Assembly (NCBI RefSeq): GCF_026745355.1 | Contig: NC_079209.1 | Location: forward strand, 35,739,200-35,803,199 | Direction of reading: 5' to 3' | Length of the DNA: 64,000 nt | From: Beta vulgaris subsp. vulgaris | Taxonomy: Eukaryota; Streptophyta; Magnoliopsida; Caryophyllales; Amaranthaceae | Shown here: positions 22,086 through 31,700 of the stretch, in pieces | Layout: every line of letters starts with the position of its first letter | How positions within the stretch are numbered: the stretch's first letter is position 1 | Position numbers and translations under genes: made by a program | The notes under the pieces: generated by a model | The model's database searches: none | The model's input: only the letters and a program-made list of their open reading frames with translations | Told to the model about the DNA's origin: nothing

Positions 22086-23280
22086 CATTGCGGGTCAGAA
22101 AATAAGGCATAGCAAACATTTGGAGCAATCCAAATTGTCTAGCTACCAGTTGTTGGTTGTAGACTTCAAAGCCAAAGTTTTCGGGTTCAGCTCCTATCAA
22201 ATCCCTGGACTTAAGGACACTACTCCAAAAGTTCCCACTCCCGAAGGAAGTAGAGTGAATGTCTAGGGATTGCAGCCAAGCAGGCATTGCATAAAGGCGT
22301 TAAGGGTCCTTTTCAATAGAAACAACCTGTTAATTACCTGGGAAGATATTCCAGATGCCAAGGCTGCCTGTAAAAACCAAGAAATACGAGAAGAGTAAAT
22401 TTGGATGCCAAACCTCATCTAGAGATACAAGATTGAAGTTGACTTCACCATAACAACTATAGTCTTCAAGTTTGGAGAGGAATGAAAGAGGATCAAAATA
22501 AAAGTTCTTTTCCTCTGAACCCTTAGATGCTTAAAAAGCAAAAGGAGGGTTGATCATCATCAAAGTGGGAAGATATATGTGGCCCTAGCAAGTCAAAAGC
22601 CATAAGGGTCCAAATTCCTTATTAGTAGAGAATATAGGGGAGTTAGAGGTAGGAGTTTCAAAACCTTTTAAGTATTCTCTACTCCTGAAGATGCATCTAT
22701 AAAGTTGTCCTAGTAAAAGAGGACTTAAGGCTACTTCCTCAAAAATACAGGAGATGTTAACAACTAGAGATAGCCATAAGGTTACCACTCCTCCAACTCT
22801 GGACATCATCAACTTGGAAAGTGCAAAAGTGAAGAACAATACCTCCTCTTGAGGAGTTACTACTTCACTAGGATCCTTATTGGTGACGAAATCAACAAAT
22901 CTTTGAAAGCCACACTTGCTAGCACTAGCAATTTGACGAAAGATTGACAAACATTGACTATACAGCTGGTTATGCTCCTTCATATGGTGGAAGATGGAGA
23001 GAGCAATCCCATATTTACCCATTGGAGAACTCCTAGTAATAAAGGAAATATCAACCAATGTTATAGTCATTGGTCCTCATCTGAATAAGAAACAATTGAT
23101 GGCAGGATCCCAACAAGCCAGTAAGGTATTGGATATAGCTCCATATCAAAAGGAATTGCTTCATAAGAAGCTAGTATCAAGAAAGGCAGAATCTTGTTAT
23201 TGGTCCATTTGTCCTGAAAAGGTTGCATGCGCAAAAACCATGCTCTTGCGTCCACTCCTGAAATCCAACCTTTAAAAGGT
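22085..23280 (-). pseudogene. Plant mobile domain (PMD) protein fragment
   Basis: Read on the minus strand, the pieces follow the PMD layout. They are a first block with ILASYEAIPF (near 23165), the MTITLVDISFITRSSPMGK motif (23070-23014; compare the MTPTLLDVA.ITGL motif of the family), EVLFFTFALSKLM (22835), GGVVTLWLSLVVN and VALSPLLLGQLYRCIF (22785-22690), GPLWLLTC (22605), and a C-terminal LVARQFGLLQMF (22145). Frame changes occur near 23070, 22585 and 22300. PMD proteins occur as host genes and as cargo or genes of plant transposons; which applies here is not clear. It abuts a truncated Athila element on the left and an LTR at 23306 on the right. Confidence 0.65.
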
Positions 23281-23305
23281 TTGCTGGATAGGGCCAGTGC
23301 AAATG

Positions 23306-25076
23306 TGTAACAGCCCGATTCTCGAGCTGCTAGCTAAACACACTTAAGATTTACTAATCACAATCAATGCTTAAGAAGCCTTGAATTAAATATTTACTCG
23401 TAGCGGAAACATAACCTATAAAACGATCTTGGACCTATGGGTTATTGGCCCACAAAACAAAATCCTTTATATAAGACTTCAATTACATAGTCATTCAATC
23501 TCAAATTCCATGACGAAAATCCATATTGTAAGTCATTCTAAATAAACTCTTCTATACACAAACTTAAATCTCAGACTTTATCCCCTAATACACAATTAGA
23601 ATCATAACTTTGCTCTCAGCTCGATTCTGGCTCCCAACACAATCCTGCAATAAAGTTTGACTCTGCCACCCACCAAGTGACAGGCCACATAAATGACAAA
23701 ACAATCAGCAAAGCTGAGTACACACTGTGTGATAGAAAATACAAGTTTAGGTTTATTTTGAAAACTAACACATAGTTATGATAACAAATAATCACATTCA
23801 ACTCAGTTACTATAGTTTCATAAAATCAGCTCGTTTGACATGAACGCGAATGGAGAGGGGTACCACGCAATACCAGCTGTGTCCAAACTTTTGAGGATCG
23901 TCACCCCACCTTATACTGTTCTGCTTGCAAGACTTAACCGGACATGTCCTATAACGCCAGGATTTCGCCCTTCCTGGAAGGCAATAATTAGGGACTCTAC
24001 CCGCCCTGACTCGGTTGCATGTTCATGCTTCACTTTCATATTTATAATATAAGATATTTAAGGATTCATACTTTAATCCTCAATACTCAAAACTCTTATC
24101 AACTCATTCTTAATACTCAGAACTCTTATCAACTCCTTTCAATTACCCTTACTTTGATAGTTGAGAAGATTTAGGGTTTTCATACTTGAAACTAGTTTTT
24201 AACATAATAACTTTAATGACATTAGCTACATCGACTACCATCCCAATTCCATAATCCTTAATTCATAATGAGAATTCTAATTATAAAACTAAACTAACTA
24301 GACTTAAGTCATAACCTTCAACAAAATCAAGAACAACAACAACGCACCGCCACAACAACAACAACAAACAAACAACGAACAATAATATCAACAACCCAAT
24401 AACATCCACCACAACAATTCCACAACAGCCACCACAACTACAACAACCATAACAACTACAACAACAACAACATCAACCACTCCAACAATCATAAAGCAAC
24501 AACCACCACCACAACAGAGGGGACGAAAAACAGAACATGACACCAACATAGTCGCAACAATGACATAACAAGAGCAACACAACCACCACAAGAATAACAC
24601 AACTAATTCCCAATTTACAAATTATCAATCTTTAACATTCTAGAACTATAAGTTAACACTAGATAAACCATATAACTAGCATCCCACTTCATAACCATAA
24701 TTCCAAACTCTTAATTCTAAATTTTGTAAACTAATTCTACATATCTTTGGATCATATAACTAACCACAACTAGCAACAACACTTCACAACCACGATGCCT
24801 CATCAACAACGTAACCTCAACCACAATAACCGAACAACAATAACCCAACAACACTACTACAACAGAGCAACAACAACAATAGCAACTCCACAACAACTTC
24901 ACCACAACTTCACCACAACCACTCCACAACAACAACAACATAACAACTCCACCTCAATCATCACAATTACTCCACAAGTCCATGTACTAAACACATTCCA
25001 TTTAGAAGTATAATCATAATGAATTAGTGTATAAGTGTTGTTTAGGTCAAATAAAACATCTCTAATGAACCTTAGC
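23306..25076 (-). repeat. Tekay-like LTR remnant, third family
   Basis: It starts TGTAACAGCCCGATT (plus strand), like the end of Tekay-type LTRs. It shares an AGCGGAAAC block near 23404 and an AATCAGCAAAGCTGAGTAC block near 23702 in the same order as 5269-7741. The right part holds two AC/CAA-rich tracts (24330-24600 and 24780-24960). The right boundary and target duplication were not found, so part of 24600-25076 may belong to something else. No primer-binding site lies to its left. Confidence 0.6.
24330..24965 (+). repeat. CAA/CCA-rich low-complexity tracts
   Basis: Two tracts (about 24330-24600 and 24780-24965) consist mainly of CAACAA, CCACAA and CTCCACAA words. The long cysteine/valine-rich frames on the minus strand here are artefacts of this composition. 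Confidence 0.8.
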
Positions 25077-25702
25077 TGTAACACCCCCGCCGACCCAAAC
25101 CCTTCTTCATTTAGTAAAACTCGGGTTTTGGGGGGGGAGGAAAATCCACGACGGTTCGACTCGATGGGTGGCGCTACCGCCGCACTTATCTCCTTAGAAA
25201 TAAATGCAAGGCTAAATTAAAAACAAAGTAAACTCAAATTCATTAATCTCTACAACCAAAGTAAATCGTTCGTTAAACATTACTAATTAATTAAGTGTTT
25301 CAGAGTTCCAGCGGAAGCTAATCAAATGCTAAGTGGATGACAACTCTAAATGTTCTCCCTTTTGTTCCTCCGATCGATCACCCACCTGCACAAATACATT
25401 AAAAAAAGACAAGAGAGACAAGCTCCCAAAAATCTGAAAAACTGAGTAATTCCAACTCCATCCCGTAAAATACTTAAGTTGAAAATACTTTGTAAAGTAG
25501 TAGATTAATAGTTTTGGAAGTCATAACACATATACACACATATATATACACTGAATAATCATGATTAATTCAATTAATCCAGTTATTCAAGGAGAGGAAA
25601 GAGAATGTAGTAAGCCGGGGTCAATCCCCTGTAACCACTTACTTCAACATTGTAGGCCGGGGTCACTCCCCTGTAACCACCTACGAATATCATAATGGCC
25701 AT
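25077..25702 (-). repeat. Tekay-like LTR, fourth family, left part
   Basis: It starts TGTAACACCCCCGCCGACC on the plus strand and has an AGCGGAAG block near 25312 and a CTGAGTAATTCC block near 25442, in the order seen in the other Tekay-like LTRs. It is interrupted at 25702 by a complete Tat element with target duplication GCCAT and continues at 36104. Near 25611-25690 a 42-bp unit with GCCGGGGTCA...TCCCCTGTAACCAC is present twice. Confidence 0.65.
25608..25690 (+). repeat. 42-bp direct duplication with GGGG/CCCC inverted core
   Basis: Two units with GCCGGGGTCA.TCCCCTGTAACCAC begin at about 25614 and 25656. Each can fold through GGGG and CCCC. It lies inside the fourth-family LTR. Confidence 0.7.
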
Positions 25703-26320
25703 TGTTTATGCTAAAATTTGCCTCTTACGACAAAATTAAAGTTAGGGAGAATTTAACCAGATTACGTATATGTCAATGCAAGGAATGAATGCAAAAAGGG
25801 GATCAAAGGGATGAACACACAAAGATGGTGACGCGGAAAACCCCAATGAAGGCGGGTAAAAACCGCGGGTGGAGATGGTTCCACCAATCTAATATCAATG
25901 ATCGTCGTTCCATATGAGTGATGATTGTTTTTAGCTTAAGTTTTTCTCTAAGTACCCAATGTCCAGAAGTCTATTCTAATGATACTGATTTTTCTTTTGT
26001 ATGTACTTTGCCGTATCTTTTTTCCTTTGGCTTTTTCTGAATGAATGCGCTATTTAAATTCCTAGATAATTACAATGGTAACGGTTCCTCGATTATAGGA
26101 GATTCTCCTAACTGATTTCCCACGACAAAATATTCTCTCCTTCTCTATGCAATTCATTTTCATTAAGGGCCTCCTTGGCTGAATTTGCGCTGCATTGAAC
26201 TCCTTCCTTTCTTGGACAATCAATTACTGGTTTTAGCTGACTTGGTCTTCTCGCCGCGTCTTAGTGTCAAAGTCACTATGTTATCATGTCAATGTCATCC
26301 TGTAAAAATCCGCCATAACA
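25703..26320 (-). repeat. 3' LTR of Tat element 1
   Basis: The plus-strand ends are TGTTTATGC and GCCATAACA. It is near-identical to 35497-36103 apart from scattered substitutions and short indels. It is preceded by GCCAT. Confidence 0.95.
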
Positions 26321-26336
26321 GTTTGCCCCCAATTGT
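26321..26336 (-). other. Polypurine tract of Tat element 1
   Basis: On the minus strand AATTGGGGGCAAAC directly precedes the 3' LTR (TGTTATGGC). A G-rich run next to the LTR is the expected priming site. Confidence 0.7.
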
Positions 26337-26586
26337 CGAAAACGGGGTAACATAAAGACCATGAGACAATTGTTAAAAAATCAAAGAAATCGCGTTAAAT
26401 GAAATATCTGCAATGTAATCAAAATATTTTAAAAAATCTTGCATGACAGGTAAAGAAAAGATACTGTGGTGATATTTAGATAGAGAATATCCACAAGGTA
26501 ACCCAAAGGTCAAAAATAAAAAATCACTTTTAAAGAGCCGTTAATTTCTAACCGTTAAAACCTAAAACAATGATTACTCTTGGGGG

Positions 26587-26594
26587 TATAAATA
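26587..26594 (+). promoter_or_regulatory. TATA box of antisense gene in Tat element 1
   Basis: TATAAATA in the internal region, about 180 bp upstream of the first start codon (26769) of the plus-strand gene and followed by a CTCTCTCTC leader near 26628. It suggests the antisense gene has its own promoter outside the LTR. Confidence 0.55.
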
Positions 26595-27348
26595 TCGCGT
26601 AATTGAAAGTTTAATCCACCTAATCTTTCTCTCTCTAAAGCAAGAAAGTATCCATAGTTCTCTTAAATTTCTCCGTCGGAAAATCGATCGCTAGTACCAG
26701 GTAATTCCTCATTGCTTGCCTGTTAATTTCTTTAATTCACGCTTTTCCTTTCTTCTTCAATTGCACCCATGGCACCCAGTAGGCGTAACATTAGGACTTT
26801 CGTAAAAAACCAGGAAAAGTCGAGGGGAAAGGAGAAAGTCGCAGAACAGAGGAGTGAAAACGAAGTCGACCATGTCAGAAGAGGACATGATGAGGTTTCT
26901 AGAGTTAGGAAATTTGCCTGTCGACACAGTCATTAGAAACGCTGAGTCGAACGAATTGCCGGAAACATGCCCCACCACCTTGGTGGTGCTTTATGAGTAC
27001 CCCTTCAAAATAGGCCTGAGACTCCCTTTCCCCCCTAGCCAGAGACTTAATGCAGATCTACCAGATCAGCCTGGGCAGATAATGCCCCAAGTATGGCGAA
27101 TTCTGAGCGCCATTGACAGAGTGACGGCGTCGTGGGAAGAAGCCTTTACTCTTCACGACCTCTTGCTCTACTATGAAATTAGGGTTAAGGCTAAAAATAG
27201 GATAGCCTACATGCAAAAGCGAGATTAGAGCCTTTGGTTGGGGAAGTTCAATCAAACGACAGAGGATGGAAGAACAAATATGTTTTCGTGAAGAAATCAT
27301 CTCTAGGGGAAGCTGGAAAATCCCTGATTGGTGGCTGGAACACAGAAG

Positions 27349-27421
27349 GTTTGTTTAATTTCAATCATTTTTTCCTTTACGTCGTGTCGTTAACACCACT
27401 CTTACACCGTTTCCTCTGCAG
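27349..27421 (+). other. Putative intron in the antisense gene
   Basis: Donor AAG|GTTTG and a pyrimidine-rich acceptor TTCCTCTGCAG flank 73 bases with stop codons. Removing them continues the frame from NTEG into a plausible exon. The composition (T-rich, short) fits a plant intron. Confidence 0.55.
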
Positions 27422-28129
27422 GTCTGAACCCAAAATTATTAACGCATCGCGACGAATCTCAAAGTCTCTGCGACAAGTTCTGGAGGTATCAGAGGAGGAC
27501 AGACAATTCAGACGAATCCTATTTGCTACTCAAGACAGCTGCTCGTCTATGACTTCTCGTAATTTTGCTCTTTGCCTATATTTTAGGTTCTAACGACGTT
27601 CAAATGTCTTAATGACTAAACATTTATTGGCAGGTTCATCACAATCGCGTCCTAGGGGAAAGTATGGATAGTCAAGCATTGGCTGAAATGCTGCGCAAAC
27701 GCAAGAGGGATTCTTCTTCTGACACTGTGTCTGCGTCGACGACGTCGACGAAGAAAGATACCACAGTCGTCGTCCATCTGGACGACGAACAAGATGTTGC
27801 GTCTAAGACGCGCATGACTGAATTCCTGGCCCCTCCTGACAAGGGTGGGCCATCATACACTGTGGCCGTCCCCAACGACTTTATGTCGTTAGAAAGGTCC
27901 ATATGGCCAGAAGCTGACATATTTCTTTTTCCTACTGCTGCGGAAAGGATAAAGGAACACACTCTTCCCCGCATGATGTCAAATAGGTTAGAGCTTTTAT
28001 TCTAGGTATAGTTGCTCAACTTTAATTAAGGACTTTACGACATTTCGACAATAGTTTATAATTACCAATTGACATGCATTCTCCTTTCTTCATACGGTCA
28101 TCCCAACATCTCCTTATGGCTAAGAGGGA

Positions 28130-28390
28130 GATTTCGTCGTTGCTAAAGGGTCACCTGACCATGAAGCAAAGGGTTGACAAAGCCGAATTGGACGTGAAGT
28201 CCAAAGATGTTGAATTGGAGTCTTACAAGACAACCATAGAGAACATGGGGGAAACTTTAAAGAAGAATGGAGAAGAGTTGGAGGAAATAAGGAAGAAGGC
28301 AACTAAGTTGGAAGAGTCATCGCGTCAAGAGATCCAGGCCCTCCAAGCGACTGTTGACGGACAAAAGAACGAGCTGGACTTGCTCGAGAG
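28130..28390 (+). other. Coiled-coil exon of antisense gene
   Basis: About 85 residues rich in E, K, L and Q (for example ELEEIRKKATKLEESSRQE) with a heptad pattern and no proline. It probably mediates self-association of the antisense gene's product. Confidence 0.6.
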
Positions 28391-28705
28391 GCTGAGGTGA
28401 CTACTAAGGTCAGGGCCAAGCTTATGTACCAGTTCTTAATGAAGAAGAAGGCGTCGTGGACGCCACAAAAAGACATAGACCTCTACCTTAAGTTTATGGG
28501 ATCGATGAAAGACTTGATGGATGAGGATGACTTAGCCGCGACGGCAGATTCTCCACCGAAGATAGATGAGAACGCTCCGTCCTGTGCTGGCTTTATTGCG
28601 TCGGACGTGCCGCCCGACCCAGAGACCGAGAAAGATGCCCCAGCTGTCATACCATCACCTGTTGCGTCGCCAGAAAAGAATACTGACAAGAGCTTGGACG
28701 CTTAG

Positions 28706-29472
28706 ACTTTTAGTTGCTTTCTCTTATGCCTCTTTTACGTTTATTCCTTAGAATTTTATCAAACTTTGCTTTGGGTCACTCAAGGGAGTGACTCTTTCTT
28801 CTGTATTTTTGGGTCACCTATGGGGGTGACCATAACTTTGGCCCATTTGTGTTGTATGTTTTTAAATTTAACCTTATGTTTTTTGCTTATGCAACATGCT
28901 TGTGTTTCTGTCGTTATTCTAACGTTTCTAGGGCATAGCCAGGCGCTTAGTCAGCCTTCGTTGGTCGTTCAGACGAAACGTTTGGGCTTAGCAACTTAGA
29001 ATATACATGGAAAAACATATAAAACTTACACGTGATTGTTAGGAAAATAGGTGGAACATTTGTAAACAATCATGGCTCTCATCGGCAAGGCCTCTGTCGC
29101 GACGTTCTTACTGAAGCAGGAAAGAATTAAAGAACCTTGAATAGTGATGAGGTCACCTCTTATTTTACTGCGTAAAAAAATATAAGTTTACTTGTCGCGT
29201 CGTAAGGCCTTTGCGACATTATTGAAATAAATGGGAATGATTTTCCTGAAAGGCAACAAAACATAGTGAGAGAACACTATGGTCACTGACAATTAGCGAT
29301 GTAGACATGATAACAGTATCATTTACTTTGTACACAATATGGAGAAATAAAGCAAATTACTTAACTAGAAAAAGTATCGTTTGAGATGTGTGGCGTTCCA
29401 GCTACGCGGCACGAAGCTTCCGTCACGTCGGACCAATTGATAGGCTCCATTGCCTACTACTTTGCTAATTTT
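28706..29472. other. Noncoding segment between antisense gene and integrase
   Basis: The region holds the convergent 3' ends of the plus-strand gene and of pol. Two GTCAC-flanked inverted repeats (28774-28795 and 28812-28832) could fold into hairpins. Otherwise there is no coding signal. Confidence 0.5.
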
Positions 29473-30460
29473 CTATGGCCCTTCCCATTTAGGCCCTCGC
29501 TTACCAGCATTAACTTCTTGTGTGTTTTGAAACACTTTCCTTAAGATCCAATCACCTTCAACAAAGGATTTGGCTTGAACATTTTTGTTGAAACTCCTTG
29601 CGACTATTTGCTGCAGAGCTGCCATACGTACCAACGCTGCGTCGCGCAACTCCTCAATCGTATCCAGGTCGTTGACAAGCTCGTTGCAATTATGCTGCTC
29701 CGTCGTTAGACCATATCTCGCGGTTGGGACGTTTACTTCAGAAGGCAGAACAACTTCACATCCATATAGTAACGAGAACGGTGTTTGTCCTGTCGCAGTG
29801 CGCGGTGTCGTGCAATTATCCCATAAGATGGAAGGCGGCGCCTCTGCCCATTTACCCTTCCTGGCTGTAAGTCGTTTCTTCAAGGTGTCAATGACCGTCT
29901 TGTTGCTAGACTCAGCCTGTCCATTGGCTTGCGGATATCTTGGCGTTGAAGTTAACAATGTTATGTTCCATTCGTCACGGAAACGCTTCGTTTTATTGCT
30001 AATAAACTGCGACCCATTGTCACATATTATTTTGGATGGGACACCAAACCTGCAAATTATGTTAGTATATATAAAAGAAATCACTTCCTTGTCGCGTACC
30101 TGTTGAAAAGAACCTGCTTCTATCCACTTAGAAAAGTAATCAGTTAATGCCAACATAAAGACCTTTTGACCTGGGGCTGGAGGTAATTTGCCAACTATAT
30201 CCATCCCCCATTTCATGAAAGGCCAAGGTGTTAAAGTAGGATGTAAAATCTCACAGGGTTTTATGCGTCATACCTGCATGTCGTTGACAGCTATCGCACT
30301 TGGTGACATACCCTATCGCGTCTTTCTTCATTGTGGGCCAATAGTAGCCCATACGCAATGCTCTGTCGGACAAGCTACGCCCTCCTGAATGATTTCCACA
30401 TGTTCCTTCATATAGGTCTTTTAAGACTTGCCCCCACTGATCTTTTTCCAAACAACGCAA
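29473..30460 (-). pseudogene. Integrase of Tat element 1
   Basis: The N-terminal zinc-binding part is at 30251-30460 (GYYWPTMKKDA, CDSCQRHA). The core and C-terminal part at 29473-30216 is one long open piece of 247 residues. Catalytic acidic residues are visible in order: MDIVG (first aspartate), CDNGSQF (second aspartate), and QANGQAESSNK (glutamate). A frame break lies between the two pieces near 30230. The C-terminal end with EGDWILRKV is the usual gypsy domain without a chromodomain. This is the best-preserved catalytic domain of the element. Confidence 0.92.
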
Positions 30461-31180
30461 CTAGGGCCCTACGACAGATTTTTTGAACAGTACTCCTTGA
30501 ATGAGCATGTATCGTGACGCTTTGAACCGAATTCTGCGCGCCTCTGCTTTGTCTGTTGGAAGTACATCGTTAGTAAGATAGTCGTAAAACGATTTTGTCC
30601 AACTGACACTTACCTCCTCAATATCGGGGTCGCTCGTTGCTGTGACGTTGCTTGCGTCACTAATGACATCTTGGTCGTCTTGAAGTCGTTCTGTCGTTGT
30701 TGCGACGATTTCTCCATCACTTCTAGCGACTGCAGGGTCTGCTACATTGACTATAGGGACGAAAGTGAATGAAATATCCCTTAAGGAGGATCCAAGGTTG
30801 GCCAACGCATTTGCCTGCGTATTATGGTTTCTTGGTATCTCCAAAATGTCAAACGGGTTAAATACTTTACTCTTACGCTGAGCTATTTCTAAGTACATAA
30901 CCATTTTAGAATCTTTTGCCGCGAATTCTCCTTTGACTTGGCTAACTATCAACAATGAGTCGCTGAAGACTTTTAACGCCTTTGCTCCCATGTCTTCTGC
31001 TAACGTCATTCCTGCTATAAGTGCTTCGTACTCAGCTTCATTGTTCGTCGCTCTAAATTCGCAGCAAATGGCTCGTACTACCTTGCCCCCTTGTGGCGAT
31101 TTTAACACAACACCTAGACCTGCACCAAGAAAATTAGAAGATCCATCAACAAATAATACCTAAGGTTTGTGGTCTACATG
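30461..31180 (-). pseudogene. Second (archaeal-type) RNase H of Tat element 1
   Basis: VDGSSNFLGAGLGVVLKSP at 31150-31095 carries the first catalytic aspartate. ATNNEAEYEALIAGM (31050-31000) carries the glutamate, and FSDSLLIVSQV (30960) the next aspartate, followed by PRNHNTQANALANLGS near 30820. A second RNase H after the usual one is the diagnostic mark of the Tat clade. The segment is open to 30461, with a stop near 31108-31160. It is followed by the spacer that leads to integrase. Confidence 0.88.
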
Positions 31181-31700
31181 GTTAATTTGCGCGACTGTCA
31201 TTTGCGAGCTTTCTAGCTCTGGGCTAAAGTCCGCCACAAAATCTGCCAATGCTTGCGACTTAATGGTCGTTCTGGGAGGAAGCTGAATGTCGTACCCACT
31301 GAGCGCTATTGCCCACTTACTCATGCGTCCTGTCAATTCGGGACGTCGCAAGACAGATTTGACGGGATAGTTAGTCATAATAAGAACAATATGTGTCTCA
31401 AAATTGTGCCTCAGTTTTTTAACAGCAACTATTATAGCTAAAATGAGTTTTCCAATGAAGAATACCTGGTCTCTGTGTCTAGCAGAGACTTACTGACGTA
31501 ATAGATTGGGAGCTGCTGACTTTTTGCTTCTTGCGTCAGGACAACACTGACGGACACACCGCTCATAGTAAGATAAAGCTGCAATGTCTCTCCGTCGTTA
31601 GGTTTTGACAGGGGTGGTGGTGACGCTAGGTAGTTTTTGTGTTCTTGTAGCGCGTCTTCATGTTGCTGCGACCAATCGAAGCCTTTATTCTTCCTCAGGA
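31181..31700 (-). pseudogene. RNase H of Tat element 1
   Basis: The canonical RNase H starts at SKPNDGETLQLYLTMSGVSVSVVLTQE (31620-31540), with PIYYVSKSLLDTETRYSSLE next (31500-31445). It continues after a frame change as LRRPELTGRMSKWAIALSGYDIQ at 31350-31290. It belongs to the reverse-transcriptase polyprotein. The expected first aspartate appears replaced (LTMSG), so this copy is probably inactive. Confidence 0.85.

Larger units (their letters stand above)
26769..28705 (+). pseudogene. Multi-exon antisense additional gene (aORF) of Tat element 1
   Basis: A plus-strand gene lies opposite to gag-pol, downstream of integrase. ATG at 26769 opens a basic MAPSRRNIRTFVKNQ start. A shifted frame (26872-27228) carries EYPFKIGLRLPFPPS and PQVWRILSAIDRV, which resembles the N-terminal domain of proteins labelled putative gypsy-type transposon (Transposase_28-like). 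GWKNKYVFVKK and GGWNTEG follow near 27260-27340. A short intron is likely at 27349-27421 (GT...CTCTGCAG), joining to NPKLLTHRDESQ. Further exons are at 27664-27985 and 28110-28390, the latter a long charged coiled coil, then 28397-28705, acidic and proline-rich. At least three frameshifts (near 26860, 27228 and 28385) disable it. Similar extra genes in antisense are known in Tat elements; their role is unknown. Confidence 0.65.

Noticed and set aside
24388..24941. Long cysteine/valine-rich frames on the minus strand
   Set aside because: They are products of CAA/CCA low-complexity DNA and do not look like proteins.
23306..25076. A complete solo LTR with target duplication
   Set aside because: The left end is good, but no CA end followed by a repeat of AAATG could be found before 25077, so only a remnant is claimed.
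29585..30106. 173-residue plus-strand frame
   Set aside because: It is the shadow of the integrase coding sequence on the minus strand, which has clear catalytic motifs.
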